A model generated the notes under the pieces. The model did no database searches and was not told where the DNA came from. It saw only the letters and a program-made list of their open reading frames with translations. A stretch of 64,000 nucleotides of DNA from the NCBI RefSeq assembly GCF_011392125.1, contig NZ_JAAJBU010000003.1, positions 186,001 through 250,000 on the forward strand, in the 5' to 3' direction. The DNA comes from Flavobacterium lotistagni. Lineage in GTDB: Bacteria > Bacteroidota > Bacteroidia > Flavobacteriales > Flavobacteriaceae. Both the position numbers and the translations under genes were made by a program. Positions 17,248-26,414 of the stretch are shown here, piece by piece; positions within the stretch are counted from its first letter, which is position 1, and the number at the start of each line of letters is the position of its first letter.

Positions 17248-17280
17248 AAAAAAGCCTTGGCGAAAGTCAGGGCTTTTTTT
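17248..17280 (+). terminator. Intrinsic terminator
   Basis: AAAAAAGCCTTG pairs with CAGGGCTTTTTT (one G-U pair) around an 8-base loop, ending in seven T residues. It closes the T9SS protein gene. Confidence 0.8.
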
Positions 17281-17315
17281 ATGGGCATATTGCTTATTTT
17301 TACAAAAAATTCCAC

Positions 17316-18299
17316 TTGATTTCCCCAGCCGACATATTCTCGATTTCTACCCAAAAGCAATTTGAAAAAATGGCGCTGAAAGTGTTCCGTTATCAATACG
17401 AAAACAACGAGGTCTATCGGACTTTTTGCGATCATTTGAAAACAGACAAACAGGCCGTCAAATCACTTGAGCAGATTCCGTTTTTACCGATTCAGTTCTT
17501 TAAAAGCCACGAGGTGGTGTCTGGAAATGAGCCAATACAACAAATTTTTACCAGCAGCGGAACCACAGGAACCACCACTAGTAAACACTTAATTTCGGAT
17601 TTATGCTGGTACGAGGAAAGTTATCGTCAAGGATTTTCTCGCGCTTATGGCAACATCGAAGATTATGTAATTCTGGCGCTGCTTCCGTCTTATCTTGAGC
17701 GCGAAGGTTCGTCGTTGATTTATATGGTCGAGGATTTAATTCGTTTGAGCCAAAATCCCGACAGCGGTTTTTATTTGCGCAATGATCAGGAGTTGATTTC
17801 AAAGTTGATTTCCTTAGACCAAGCCGGACAAAACGTAATTCTTATTGGCGTTACCTATGCACTACTGGATTTAATCGAAAAGCAGACCTACCGGCTTAAC
17901 CATACTATCATCATGGAAACCGGCGGCATGAAAGGCAAGCGCAAAGAACTCATTCGGGAGGATTTGCACCGGCAACTTTGTGAAGGTTTTGGCGTGAATG
18001 CAATACATTCCGAATATGGCATGACCGAGCTTTTATCGCAAGCGTATTCGTTAGGCGATGGTGTTTTTGAATGTCCGCCTTGGATGCAAGTCTTGATTCG
18101 CGATACTGAAGATGCGCTGGCCTATGTCGCGGCTGGCAAAACCGGCGGTATCAATGTAATTGACTTGGCGAATGTGAATTCGTGCTCATTCATTGCCACG
18201 CAGGATTTGGGCAAAAAATATCCCAACACCACTTTCGAAGTATTAGGACGTTTTGACCACAGCGATATCCGCGGATGTAATTTAATGGTGATGGGTTAG
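17316..18299 (+). CDS. LuxE/PaaK-like acyl-activating enzyme
   Basis: Encodes 327 residues from a TTG start at 17316. The MI..ADIF N-terminus looks native to the family, whereas the first ATG (17370) would remove it. The adenylate-forming P-loop [14 protein letters not shown] lies near 69-82, with further motifs [14 protein letters not shown] and [15 protein letters not shown] near the C-terminus, as in LuxE acyl-protein synthetases and phenylacetate-CoA-ligase-like proteins. It would activate a carboxylic acid with ATP; the acceptor is unknown. It ends convergently with tyrS, sharing 4 bp. Confidence 0.72.
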   Translation: MISPADIFSISTQKQFEKMALKVFRYQYENNEVYRTFCDHLKTDKQAVKSLEQIPFLPIQFFKSHEVVSGNEPIQQIFTSSGTTGTTTSKHLISDLCWYEESYRQGFSRAYGNIEDYVILALLPSYLEREGSSLIYMVEDLIRLSQNPDSGFYLRNDQELISKLISLDQAGQNVILIGVTYALLDLIEKQTYRLNHTIIMETGGMKGKRKELIREDLHRQLCEGFGVNAIHSEYGMTELLSQAYSLGDGVFECPPWMQVLIRDTEDALAYVAAGKTGGINVIDLANVNSCSFIATQDLGKKYPNTTFEVLGRFDHSDIRGCNLMVMG

Positions 18300-19591
18300 C
18301 ATACCCGAAGCACGAAATAGTTTTTCTTGCCGCGTTGCAACAACACAAATTGGTTGTTGATTAAATCGTTTTTGGTAAGTGTGAAACCTTCGCCTACTTT
18401 CTCTTTGTTGACCGAAATTGAATTTTCTTGCAGTGCTCTTCTGGCTTCTCCGTTGGATTTTAAAAAACCCGACTTTTCATTGAGTACCAAAACGATATCC
18501 ATTCCGTTTTCAAGGTCTGTTCTTGCAATTTTTGCTTGCGGCACGCCGTCGAAAACTTCTAAAAAAGTACTTTCGTCAAGTTGTTTCAAATCGTCGGCTG
18601 AAGCGTTTCCAAACAGAATATTCGAAGCTTGGATGGCTTTGTCGAGTTCGGTTTTTGAATGTACAAAAGTGGTTACTTCTTCCGCCAGCCTTCGTTGCAA
18701 TACTCGTAAATGCGGTGCAGCCTGATGCTCTTCTATGAGTTGATTAATTGTTGCCTCATCCAAGAAAGTGAAAATCTTGATGTATTTCTCGGCATCAACA
18801 TCGGTGGTGTTGAGCCAAAACTGATAGAATTTATAGACCGAAGTTTTATCGGCATCGAGCCAAATATTACCGCCTTCAGATTTTCCGAACTTCGAGCCAT
18901 CGGCCTTAGTAATCAGTGGGCAAGTCATCGCAAAAGCTTTCGCACCCTCGGGATTCATACGACGCACCAACTCGGTTCCGGTAGTAATATTGCCCCATTG
19001 GTCGCTGCCACCCATTTGAAGCAGGCAATTATAGTGTTTGTGTAAATGATAGAAATCGTATCCTTGAATGAGTTGGTAAGTGAATTCGGTAAACGACATG
19101 CCTTCGCCTTCACCGGAAAGCCTTTTCTTGACCGAATCTTTGGCCATCATATAATTGACCGTGATGCGTTTGCCTACTTCACGAGCAAAATCGATGAACG
19201 AATAGTTTTTCATCCAATCGTAGTTGTTCACCAAAACAGGCGCATTCTCAGCAGTAGAATTGAAATCGATAAATCTCGAAAGCACTCGTTTGATGCCTTC
19301 CACGTTGTGATTCAAAGTCGTTTCGTCGAGCAAATTGCGCTCGTCAGACTTTCCGGAAGGATCGCCAATCATTCCCGTAGCGCCGCCCACCAAAGCAATC
19401 GGTTTGTGTCCGAAACGGCCCAAATGCACGAGCAAAATAATCGGAACCAAGCTACCAATATGCAACGAATCAGAAGTGGGGTCAAAACCGATGTAAGTGG
19501 TCGTCATTTCCTTGAGCAATTGCTCTTCGGTGCCGGGCATCATATCGTGTACTAATCCGCGCCATTGCAATTCGGCTACTATGTTTTTCAT
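18296..19591 (-). CDS. tyrS: Tyrosyl-tRNA synthetase
   Basis: Encodes 431 residues from the ATG at 19591 ([12 protein letters not shown]); an in-frame ATG 39 bp upstream adds a non-conserved leader that crosses the promoter, so I reject it. The class I signatures are HIGS (in [10 protein letters not shown]) and KFGKS, the usual HIGH and KMSKS variants in bacterial TyrRS. Tyrosine-binding residues such as [12 protein letters not shown] and GGSDQWGNI are clear. A C-terminal S4 RNA-binding domain covers about the last 70 residues. It charges tRNA-Tyr in the cytoplasm. Confidence 0.95.
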   Translation of the reverse strand: MKNIVAELQWRGLVHDMMPGTEEQLLKEMTTTYIGFDPTSDSLHIGSLVPIILLVHLGRFGHKPIALVGGATGMIGDPSGKSDERNLLDETTLNHNVEGIKRVLSRFIDFNSTAENAPVLVNNYDWMKNYSFIDFAREVGKRITVNYMMAKDSVKKRLSGEGEGMSFTEFTYQLIQGYDFYHLHKHYNCLLQMGGSDQWGNITTGTELVRRMNPEGAKAFAMTCPLITKADGSKFGKSEGGNIWLDADKTSVYKFYQFWLNTTDVDAEKYIKIFTFLDEATINQLIEEHQAAPHLRVLQRRLAEEVTTFVHSKTELDKAIQASNILFGNASADDLKQLDESTFLEVFDGVPQAKIARTDLENGMDIVLVLNEKSGFLKSNGEARRALQENSISVNKEKVGEGFTLTKNDLINNQFVLLQRGKKNYFVLRVC

Positions 19592-19608
19592 TTCAGGTAA
19601 ATTTTGCG

Positions 19609-19616
19609 CAAAGATA
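19609..19616 (-). promoter_or_regulatory. Bacteroidota -7 element (TATCTTTG) of tyrS
   Basis: Exact TAnnTTTG match on the minus strand, 17 bp before the tyrS ATG. It supports the shorter tyrS start. Confidence 0.58.
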
Positions 19617-19704
19617 AAATTTAATGCCAACCGAAGACGGGTTTTTTTGCCCTATTTTTTGCCTGTTGGTACCACATTCGACGATTAAACCTTATTTTTA
19701 CCAC

Positions 19705-20709
19705 ATGATATTAGTAACGGGAGCCACCGGCTTGGTCGGATCACATTTAGTGTTGCAATTACTTGAAAACCGGCAGCAGGTTCGGGCGATTTACCGCAGT
19801 GAAAAGTCGCTCGGTAAAGTCAAATCTTTGTTTCAGTTTTATGGGAAGTTGCCGCTGTTTGAGCAAGTCCAATGGGTTAGGGCCGACATTCTCGATATTC
19901 CGGCTTTGGAGCTGGCTTTCCACCACATCGAACAAGTGTATCATTGTGCTGCTTTGATTTCTTTCGATCCGGCCGATGAAAATGCGTTGCGTAAAACCAA
20001 CATCGAAGGCACGGCGAACGTCGTTAACCTGTCATTGGCCTTTGGCGTCAAGCAACTTTGCTATGTGAGTTCGATCGCGGCCTTGGGCGATTTGAAGTCC
20101 TACGAAGCAATTATCGATGAAACCACAGAATGGAACCCTGAGGTCGAACATTCTGATTATGCGATTTCAAAATATGGGGCCGAGATGGAAGTTTGGCGCG
20201 GATGGCAAGAAGGGCTTTCGGTGCGTATCATTAATCCCGGTGTGATTATCGGGCCGGGGTTTTGGGATAGTGGCAGCGGAAAATTGTTTTCGCAAATTGC
20301 AGATGGATTTTCGTTTTACACCAAAGGAATCACCGGTTGGGTAGGCGTGAAGGATGTCGTCAAGAGCCTCATTCAAAGTATGGAAAGTGAGCAAAACGGG
20401 CAGCGATATATCGTCGTGGCAGCGAACCAATCTTATGAAATTGTATTAAAGTTAATTGCCGAAGCTTTACAAGTGAAAATCCCGAACCGTTACGCCAAAC
20501 CTTGGATGACCGAAATATATTGGAGGCTTGATAAAATAATCAGTTTATTGTCTGGTAGAAAAAGAACCTTGAGCCGAATTACCGCGCGCACCTTGCACCA
20601 AGAACATCATTATGATAATGCAAAAATAAAGTCGGAATTGGGGTTGGAGTTTCGAACGATTCCGGATTGCATTCTTGAAGCGGCGCAAGCTTTCCAAAAA
20701 ACTACATAA
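19705..20709 (+). CDS. NAD(P)-dependent sugar epimerase/dehydratase-like protein (extended SDR)
   Basis: Encodes 334 residues from the ATG at 19705; the 27-codon upstream extension looks non-native. The Rossmann motif VTGATGLVGSHLV is at the very N-terminus. The catalytic Ser region SSIAALGD and the YxxxK pair in SDYAISKYGAE are present. It is close to the 3-beta-hydroxysteroid dehydrogenase / dihydroflavonol reductase-like branch. It should oxidise or reduce a hydroxyl on a small molecule; the substrate is unknown. The HemW gene follows by 50 bp. Confidence 0.82.
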   Translation: MILVTGATGLVGSHLVLQLLENRQQVRAIYRSEKSLGKVKSLFQFYGKLPLFEQVQWVRADILDIPALELAFHHIEQVYHCAALISFDPADENALRKTNIEGTANVVNLSLAFGVKQLCYVSSIAALGDLKSYEAIIDETTEWNPEVEHSDYAISKYGAEMEVWRGWQEGLSVRIINPGVIIGPGFWDSGSGKLFSQIADGFSFYTKGITGWVGVKDVVKSLIQSMESEQNGQRYIVVAANQSYEIVLKLIAEALQVKIPNRYAKPWMTEIYWRLDKIISLLSGRKRTLSRITARTLHQEHHYDNAKIKSELGLEFRTIPDCILEAAQAFQKTT

Positions 20710-20759
20710 AGCCAATTTCTAATTGATTGTTTTAAAAACCAATAACAGAAACTACTAGA

Positions 20760-21893
20760 ATGTCTGGCATATACCTTCATATTCCTTTTTGCAAACAGGC
20801 CTGTCATTACTGCGATTTCCATTTTTCGACTTCGATGAAAAAGAGAAATGAGATGGTCATGGCTTTGGTCAAAGAACTTCAAATGCGCGCTGGGGAATTT
20901 CAAGATGAAATAGTAGAAACGATATATTTCGGCGGCGGTACTCCATCGGTTTTAGATATAGCTGAGTTGAACTTGCTGCTGGATACCATTTATGAAAATT
21001 ATAAAGTGACTTCAAATCCTGAAATCACGCTCGAAGCCAACCCTGATGATTTATCTTCAAAGCGAATTCTTGAACTTTTACAAAACAAAATCAATCGATT
21101 GTCTATCGGAATTCAATCTTTTTTTGAAGAAGATTTGAAATTAATGAACCGCGCCCACAACGCCAACCAAGCCAAAGCCTGTCTAACAGAAGCTACAAAA
21201 TACTTCAAGAACATTTCTATCGATTTGATTTATGGCATTCCCGGAGCAAGTCACGAAAAATGGCTCCAAAATATTCAAACGGCTTTATCCTTCGGTATTC
21301 CGCATATTTCAAGCTACGCACTAACAGTCGAGCCCAAAACTGCACTTAAAAAACTCATTGCAACCGGAAGTATTGCACAACCTAGTGATGAAATGGCGCA
21401 TGAACAGTTTCAAATCTTGGTTGAGAAACTACAGTCGGAGAATTATGTGCATTACGAGCTCTCAAATTTTGGAAAACAGGGTTATTTCTCTCGGAATAAT
21501 TCGGCTTATTGGCTTGGGAAGAAATACCTTGGCATTGGTCCATCGGCGCACAGTTACGACGGAAATTCCCGAAGCTGGAATGTTGCCAACAATGCGTTGT
21601 ATTTGAAATCGATGACACAAAGTAAACTACCTAGCGAAGTTGAAATTCTAACGCAAGCCGATCGCTACAACGAATATATCATGACCGGACTACGCACCAT
21701 TTGGGGTGTGGATCTGCAACGCATTGAAAATGAATTCGGCACATCGGCTTTGAACTATCTACAAAAACAAGCAAAAAAATTTATCACTGAAGGATTACTT
21801 TGCTTGGAGAATAAAACTTTAAAAACCACTCAAAAAGGAAAGTTTTTAACCGATGGTATTGCCAGTGATTTATTTTTGATAAATTTGGAATAA
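20760..21893 (+). CDS. hemW: Radical SAM heme chaperone HemW
   Basis: Encodes 377 residues. The radical SAM cluster motif CX3CX2C is PFCKQACHYCDF at 10-20 (Cys11, Cys15, Cys18), followed by IYFGGGTPSVL, the SAM-binding glycine motif. The region RLSIGIQSF and a C-terminal HemN-like domain match HemW, which binds heme and hands it to respiratory proteins. True coproporphyrinogen dehydrogenase (HemN) carries a CX3CX2CxC motif; here the residue after CD is Phe, as in HemW (CDF). Length is typical for HemW. Confidence 0.88.
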   Translation: MSGIYLHIPFCKQACHYCDFHFSTSMKKRNEMVMALVKELQMRAGEFQDEIVETIYFGGGTPSVLDIAELNLLLDTIYENYKVTSNPEITLEANPDDLSSKRILELLQNKINRLSIGIQSFFEEDLKLMNRAHNANQAKACLTEATKYFKNISIDLIYGIPGASHEKWLQNIQTALSFGIPHISSYALTVEPKTALKKLIATGSIAQPSDEMAHEQFQILVEKLQSENYVHYELSNFGKQGYFSRNNSAYWLGKKYLGIGPSAHSYDGNSRSWNVANNALYLKSMTQSKLPSEVEILTQADRYNEYIMTGLRTIWGVDLQRIENEFGTSALNYLQKQAKKFITEGLLCLENKTLKTTQKGKFLTDGIASDLFLINLE

Positions 21894-22004
21894 TCAACTC
21901 CAAGATTTTCAGGAACTTCCTTCTGAACAATGACAGTATCAGCCCAAAATCTAATATTCAATGATGAGAACAGAACAATGAACTAACTTTTAAAAAGTAC
22001 CATT

Positions 22005-22217
22005 ATGGAAAATCAAACCAAGCCCAGCCTGTATCAAAAAGCGATTAACGAAACCAAGAAACCTGGGTTCTTGAAAGCGCTCACTGTGTTTTTCTGTTGC
22101 GTCATTGTCAGTGCTCTCATCGGTTATTTTACCGATTCAATGTCGCTTTCCGCGCCCATAGGTTTAGGTTTAGGTCTGGTATGGATGGGCGTGGCTTATC
22201 TCAACCAAGTAGAATAA
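22005..22217 (+). CDS. Small membrane protein of unknown function
   Basis: Encodes 70 residues with two predicted membrane helices, about 24-43 and 49-65, after a polar N-terminus (MENQTKPSLYQKAINETKKP). I recognise no family. It stands alone between hemW and the cyclase gene on the same strand. A real small inner-membrane protein is likely because the hydrophobic pattern is regular and there is a clean ATG, but no role can be given. Confidence 0.55.
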   Translation: MENQTKPSLYQKAINETKKPGFLKALTVFFCCVIVSALIGYFTDSMSLSAPIGLGLGLVWMGVAYLNQVE

Positions 22218-22301
22218 AAGGGGTCTTATCATGATGCTTTTATTGCGCTGATGGGCTACTATCGGCAAATTTTCTATTTTAAAAACTTGTGAACTCGGTA
22301 A

Positions 22302-23072
22302 ATGAAAGCAACCATTACCCATTTAGAACAGACTTATCAAATTGATTTGGCTGCCCCGATTGATGTTTCTATCCCACTGACCAATACTGACCAAAACCCG
22401 ATTGCGTGGTACATCGACAAGCCTGTGATTGAGCCGGTTCGTTTCGGTGATTGGATTGGAAAAGTCTCCGAAGGCAGCTCATCGACGAATTTCAACAATA
22501 TTTTTTTCAATCCGCACGGTCATGGCACGCACACGGAATGTTTGGGGCATATCACGCGCGATTTTTACAGTGTGAATCAAGCGCTTAAGCAGTTTTTCTT
22601 TACCACTGAACTCGTGTCGATTGCCCCCGAATGGCAAGCCGACGATTGGGTGATTACCAAAATTCAGGTCGAAAAAGCCCTTGCCGGGAAAAAACCACAA
22701 GCTATTGTTATCCGCACTTTGCCGAACGACGATTCTAAACTGCACCAGAATTACTCCAACACAAATCCGCCTTATCTAGAAGCGGCTGCGGCTAATTTCA
22801 TGCGCGAAACGGGCATAGAACATTTGCTCATAGATTTGCCCAGTGTCGATAAAGAACACGACGAGGGGAAGCTGCTCGCACACAAGGCATTTTGGAATGT
22901 CAAAAACGTCCATGAACTCAATGCCGATGCGAGAATGAACGCCACCATCACCGAAATGATTTTTGTTCCAGATTCTGTAATAGACGGCAGTTATTTGCTT
23001 AATCTCCAAATAGCTTCTTTTGAAAACGACGCCAGCCCAAGCAAACCTATACTTTACGCTATCGAAAGTTAA
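22302..23072 (+). CDS. Cyclase family protein (kynurenine-formamidase-like metal hydrolase)
   Basis: Encodes 256 residues. The metal-binding motif HxGTHxDxPxH of the cyclase/KynB superfamily appears as HGHGTHTECLGH at 72-83, with Glu replacing the Asp and no Pro before the final His. The late motif HKAFWNVKNVHELN matches the family's C-terminal part. The family hydrolyses formamides, lactones or isatin-type rings with Mn or Zn; the substrate is not predictable here. A GNAT gene starts two bases after its stop, so the two are co-transcribed. Confidence 0.75.
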   Translation: MKATITHLEQTYQIDLAAPIDVSIPLTNTDQNPIAWYIDKPVIEPVRFGDWIGKVSEGSSSTNFNNIFFNPHGHGTHTECLGHITRDFYSVNQALKQFFFTTELVSIAPEWQADDWVITKIQVEKALAGKKPQAIVIRTLPNDDSKLHQNYSNTNPPYLEAAAANFMRETGIEHLLIDLPSVDKEHDEGKLLAHKAFWNVKNVHELNADARMNATITEMIFVPDSVIDGSYLLNLQIASFENDASPSKPILYAIES

Positions 23073-23074
23073 AA

Positions 23075-23473
23075 ATGATTACCGTTTCTACCGATAAAAC
23101 CCAACTGGATATCGCTTTTATCCAGCACTTTCTCAAAGATATTTATTGGGCAGCCGGACGCACCATTGAAGAAGTACAAACCACTATTGACCATTCGTTC
23201 TGCTTTGGGATTTACCTTGACCAACAGCAAATTGGTTTTGCCCGCGTGATTACTGATTATGTGGTTTTTGCTTATTTAATGGATGTCTTTATTGACGAAA
23301 AGCATCGCGGGCACGGCTATTCGAAAATGTTGATCGAGGCGATGATGAGCGAACCGCAACTACAGCAAGTTAAAATTTGGCGACTTGCCACTTCCGACGC
23401 ACACTTTCTATATGAAAAATTCGGATTCAAAGCCTTGGCACATCCGGAAAAGATGATGGAAAAAATTACCTAA
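23075..23473 (+). CDS. GNAT family N-acetyltransferase
   Basis: Encodes 132 residues, one GNAT fold. The acetyl-CoA loop is DEKHRGHGYSKMLIEAMM near 80-97, with a preceding beta-4 strand VVFAYLMDVFI. The C-terminal strand LYEKFGFKALA is typical of the family. It would acetylate an amine; the target is unknown. The start is two bases after the cyclase stop, which suggests a shared pathway or only a shared transcript. It converges on rimM with an 8-bp gap. Confidence 0.82.
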   Translation: MITVSTDKTQLDIAFIQHFLKDIYWAAGRTIEEVQTTIDHSFCFGIYLDQQQIGFARVITDYVVFAYLMDVFIDEKHRGHGYSKMLIEAMMSEPQLQQVKIWRLATSDAHFLYEKFGFKALAHPEKMMEKIT

Positions 23474-23481
23474 CTACTGTC

Positions 23482-24006
23482 TTACAAGTACATTTCTACT
23501 AACCCTTCGGGCAGGTTCATGATGACTTTTTTGCCAGTTCGATCGATTTTGACCAGAAAATGGTCGATAATCGGGATAAGGATTTCCACCTCGCCGTTTT
23601 TAACTTCAAATAAAGGTTGGGCCGAACTGTCGTTGACACTTTGAATAATGCCAAAAACACCTAAACGCTCATCTTCTATTTCAAAACCAATAACTTCGTG
23701 GAAGTAAAATTTGTTACCGGTGAGCTTGGGTAGCATTTTCAGTGGAAGATACACTTCGTTGCCGATGAGTTGATCGGCTTCAGACTCTGTCTTGACGTCT
23801 TCGAATTTCACGCGCAAGAAATCGTTTTTGTGCAGTGCGCTGTGTTCAATAAAAAATGGAATCAGGTTGTTGTTAAAGTCAACAAACACTGATTCCATGT
23901 TTTGGTAAGCTTCGGGCTCGTCGGTATCGAGATAAATCAAGACTTCGCCCTTGAAACTGAATTTTTTAGCAATCTTGCCTAAATAGAAACAATCTTTTTT
24001 ACGCAT
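23482..24006 (-). CDS. rimM: Ribosome maturation factor RimM
   Basis: Encodes 174 residues. The N-terminal RimM domain starts CFYLGKIAKKFSFKGEVLIY and a PRC-barrel follows, with FYFHEVIGFEIEDERLGVFG near 99-118 and EVEILIPIIDHFLVKID. It helps the 30S head mature by binding S19. It lies 14 bp downstream of rpsP as in many bacteria, but the usual following gene trmD is absent and a convergent GNAT gene comes next. Confidence 0.93.
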   Translation of the reverse strand: MRKKDCFYLGKIAKKFSFKGEVLIYLDTDEPEAYQNMESVFVDFNNNLIPFFIEHSALHKNDFLRVKFEDVKTESEADQLIGNEVYLPLKMLPKLTGNKFYFHEVIGFEIEDERLGVFGIIQSVNDSSAQPLFEVKNGEVEILIPIIDHFLVKIDRTGKKVIMNLPEGLVEMYL

Positions 24007-24020
24007 GATCGCGGCTATGA

Positions 24021-24626
24021 TTAAGCTTCTGCTTCTTCGCTAGCTTCTTCTGCTGCTGGAGCTTCTTCAGTAGTTTCTGCCGTAGCTTCTACTGCTGGTG
24101 CTTCTGCTTCTGCTACTGGAGCTTCTGCAGTTTCCTCGGCTGTTTCTTCAACAGCTGCTTCCTCTGTTGCAGCTTCTACCAGTGCTGCTGCGGCCATACG
24201 TTTTTCGTTAGCGGCTTTCTCTGCTTTCAAAGCCTTGGCTTTAGCGTCTGCTTGTGCTTTTGATAGGTTTTCTTTCTTGGCAGTTACTTTTCCAGCTTTA
24301 GCCTCTAACCAAGCTGCCAATTTAGCATCAGCTTGCTCTTGGGTCAAAGCGCCTTTGCGTACACCACCGTCAAGGTGATGCTTTAACAAAGCTCCTTTAT
24401 ATGAAAGGATAGCTCTTGCCGTGTCAGTAGGCTGTGCCCCGTTGTGTAACCATTGAACTGCACTCTCGAGGTTCAAGTCGATTGTAGCAGGATTCGTGTT
24501 TGGATTGTAAGTACCGATTTTCTCAAGGTATTTACCATCTCTTTTTGAGCGAGCATCTGCCGCTACTACCCAGTAAAAAGGTTTTCCTTTTTTACCGTGT
24601 CTTTGAAGTCTAATTTTTACAGACAT
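24021..24626 (-). CDS. rpsP: 30S ribosomal protein S16 with long acidic C-terminal extension
   Basis: Encodes 201 residues. The first 80 or so are the S16 core (SVKIRLQRHGKKGKPFYWVV, ARSKRDGKYLEKIGTYNP). The rest is a Lys/Ala-rich stretch and then a Glu/Ala/Val-rich tail of about 55 residues. S16 in many bacteria is only 80-90 residues; long tails are common in Bacteroidota. It is the first gene of the rpsP-rimM operon, with an exact -7 box 49 bp upstream and a 5-bp hairpin (24646-24660) in the leader. Confidence 0.94.
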   Translation of the reverse strand: MSVKIRLQRHGKKGKPFYWVVAADARSKRDGKYLEKIGTYNPNTNPATIDLNLESAVQWLHNGAQPTDTARAILSYKGALLKHHLDGGVRKGALTQEQADAKLAAWLEAKAGKVTAKKENLSKAQADAKAKALKAEKAANEKRMAAAALVEAATEEAAVEETAEETAEAPVAEAEAPAVEATAETTEEAPAAEEASEEAEA

Positions 24627-24675
24627 AATCTTATGATTAAATTTTGAGGTACTCGACCTCTGTTAATTGAGGGCG

Positions 24676-24683
24676 CAAATATA
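24676..24683 (-). promoter_or_regulatory. Bacteroidota -7 element (TATATTTG) of rpsP-rimM
   Basis: Exact consensus on the minus strand, 49 bp before the rpsP start. The leader holds the short hairpin GAGGT/ACCTC at 24646-24660. Confidence 0.6.
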
Positions 24684-24809
24684 CGACTTAAAATGAAAAA
24701 TACTAATTCGAAACTGATTTTTAAAAGAAAATAATATCCTCATTTTCAAGACTAAATGTAAAACGGTGTTTTTTTTCGGCATTTCATTAGAATATATCCT
24801 TTAAAAAGT

Positions 24810-24817
24810 TATTTTTG
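24810..24817 (+). promoter_or_regulatory. Bacteroidota -7 element (TATTTTTG)
   Basis: Exact match, 21 bp before the lipoprotein start at 24839. Confidence 0.55.
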
Positions 24818-24838
24818 TTTCTCAAAATTTAAAAACGA

Positions 24839-25333
24839 ATGAAAAAAATTCTTTGTTTGCTATTCATTGCCGCCACTTTGGCTTCGTGCGGTGAAGACAT
24901 ACGAAATGACAATACCGGAGTGTTCAGAGGCATTAAAGATAATGGTTTGTGGGAAGGCGGAAATGCCAAAGCTACCATTGGTGTAGGCAGCAAACTGACC
25001 ATTGAAGCAGTTACCCTGACTGAAATTATGAGTTTGAGAATTCAACTGCCACCGCTTTCAATAGACCCACGAAACGAGAATACTTTTGTTCGTTACGCCT
25101 TAGGTACCAACAATGTAAATTATGCCTCCTATATATTAACAACTCCAACAGAGCAATTTATTTATAAAACCGGTATCGGAGTTGGGGATGGTGAAGTAGT
25201 CATTTCACAATATGACGGCAATACCGTTTCAGGTACTTTCCGTTTTAATGCTTTTAATGAAGACCCTGATTCAGAAGGTCAACCTGTAGTGAATTTACAG
25301 GAAGGGGTTTTCTATAAGGTTCCTGTTAATTAA
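24839..25333 (+). CDS. Small lipoprotein, DUF6252-like
   Basis: Encodes 164 residues. The signal peptide ends in a lipobox at Cys17 (ATLASC). The mature part has the features I associate with DUF6252 lipoproteins: an N-terminal GLWEGGNA strand, then VVISQYDGNTVSGTFRFNAF and a final VVNLQEGVFYKVPV strand. The fold is probably a small beta-sandwich facing the periplasm or cell surface; function is unknown. It has its own promoter and terminator, so it is a single-gene unit. Confidence 0.68.
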   Translation: MKKILCLLFIAATLASCGEDIRNDNTGVFRGIKDNGLWEGGNAKATIGVGSKLTIEAVTLTEIMSLRIQLPPLSIDPRNENTFVRYALGTNNVNYASYILTTPTEQFIYKTGIGVGDGEVVISQYDGNTVSGTFRFNAFNEDPDSEGQPVVNLQEGVFYKVPVN

Positions 25334-25356
25334 AATCAAAAAAAAGACAACTATTA

Positions 25357-25385
25357 AAACCGTCTCGGCTTGAGGCGGTTTTTTT
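25357..25385 (+). terminator. Intrinsic terminator
   Basis: AAACCGTCTC pairs with GAGGCGGTTT (one G-U pair) around a 5-base loop, then a T run. It ends the DUF6252-like lipoprotein transcript. Confidence 0.8.
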
Positions 25386-25399
25386 ATTGGCAATGAAAT

Positions 25400-26083
25400 T
25401 TATTTGATAATCTTGTCAATAGCTTCCCGCACTTTCTCTATAGAATAGGTTTTACAATCTACTTTTTCGGCTGCTTGCCTTTCGGTTAAAAATATATTGA
25501 AGTCTTCGCAATCTTTAATGAAATCAAATTCTTTTTTGTCGACATCGAACACTACTGCTTTCAATTCATCCATACTTGAGGCAACAGCTCCTCCAACAGC
25601 GCCGCCCATTCCGTAAGCGAAGCCTTTTTTCCATGCGTTAAAGAAAACACCCTCCATATAGAGAAACCGACCGTCTTTTAAAACGCGGTGATAGGAATTG
25701 GGGTTGCTTCCTTCTTCATTTTTATTGCCTTTCTTAGCATACTTCGTGAAATACTTTTGTTCAATATATAAGCTGCCGCGAAATGAAACTGCAAATACAT
25801 TGCTCAGTTTGGTAGAGTCCGATTTGGTAATAAAAAACAACTGGTCTGCATCAACGTCAAAAGCAATTGGCTTCATACCGCGCACAGTTCTTTTGAGCAG
25901 TAAAGGATATGGTGTTCGCTTTTTTTGGATGAAGTCGTCGATAGTTATGTAGAACCCGTCGGGATAATCTTTCACAGCATACATCTTTACCAAACTGGAT
26001 TCAGGTTGCGGCACTATTTCTTGTGCAAATCCCGAAAAGGCGAGCAGGTACATCGGCAGCAATAAATATTTTATCTTCATCAT
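25400..26083 (-). CDS. Exported protein of unknown function
   Basis: Encodes about 227 residues from the ATG at 26083 (26080 is equally possible); a 22-codon upstream extension is Phe/Trp-rich and looks untranslated. The signal peptide ends at FSGFAQ. The remainder has no family I recognise: a strand-rich middle (GFYITIDDFIQKKRTPYPLL), a glycine-rich stretch GMGGAVGGAVASS that could be membrane-associated, and a helical end (TYSIEKVREAIDKIIK). It is transcribed away from the tRNA-Leu gene and may be read from that gene's promoter. Confidence 0.6.
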   Translation of the reverse strand: MMKIKYLLLPMYLLAFSGFAQEIVPQPESSLVKMYAVKDYPDGFYITIDDFIQKKRTPYPLLLKRTVRGMKPIAFDVDADQLFFITKSDSTKLSNVFAVSFRGSLYIEQKYFTKYAKKGNKNEEGSNPNSYHRVLKDGRFLYMEGVFFNAWKKGFAYGMGGAVGGAVASSMDELKAVVFDVDKKEFDFIKDCEDFNIFLTERQAAEKVDCKTYSIEKVREAIDKIIK

Positions 26084-26167
26084 ATCTTGTAATTTAAAGA
26101 AGAAACGAATAGGCCAAAAAAAACAAAAAATCCCTAAAACTTTGAACATTTTAGGGACTTTCTTCTG

Positions 26168-26249
26168 TGCGGGTAATAGGACTCGAACCTACACGCCTTG
26201 CGGCACCAGATCCTAAGTCTGGCACGTCTACCAATTTCGCCATACCCGC
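26168..26249 (-). tRNA. tRNA-Leu (anticodon TAG)
   Basis: 82 bases with a 7-bp acceptor stem (26243-26249 with 26169-26175), an anticodon loop CTTAGGA giving UAG, a long class II variable arm and a GGTTCGAGTCC T-arm. The discriminator is A and the CCA end is not encoded. It reads CUA (and possibly other CUN) codons. Confidence 0.95.
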
Positions 26250-26261
26250 GAAAACTGGGTG

Positions 26262-26291
26262 CAAATATAGCCATAACTTTGAAATAACCAA
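26262..26291 (-). promoter_or_regulatory. tRNA-Leu promoter, TTG-N19-TATATTTG
   Basis: A consensus -7 box at 26262-26269 and a TTG -33 element at 26289-26291 are 19 bp apart on the minus strand, 12 bp before the tRNA. The same layout precedes tRNA-Asp. Confidence 0.7.
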
Positions 26292-26383
26292 ACAACAAAT
26301 TCCAAATTCCATTTTTTTTTCAAATGCCCAGTTTTCAGTTGGAATTTAGTTCTTGAATTTTGGAATTTCCAACCCCGTATTTG

Positions 26384-26391
26384 TATATTTG
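26384..26391 (+). promoter_or_regulatory. Bacteroidota -7 element (TATATTTG)
   Basis: Exact match, 23 bp before the start of the M20 dipeptidase. Confidence 0.58.
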
Positions 26392-26414
26392 AAACTATCA
26401 ATTTCAAAAATTTT

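Noticed and set aside
19592..19630. Longer N-terminus for tyrS
   Set aside because: The extension runs over the -7 box at 19609-19616 and is not TyrRS-like; the ATG at 19591 fits the family.
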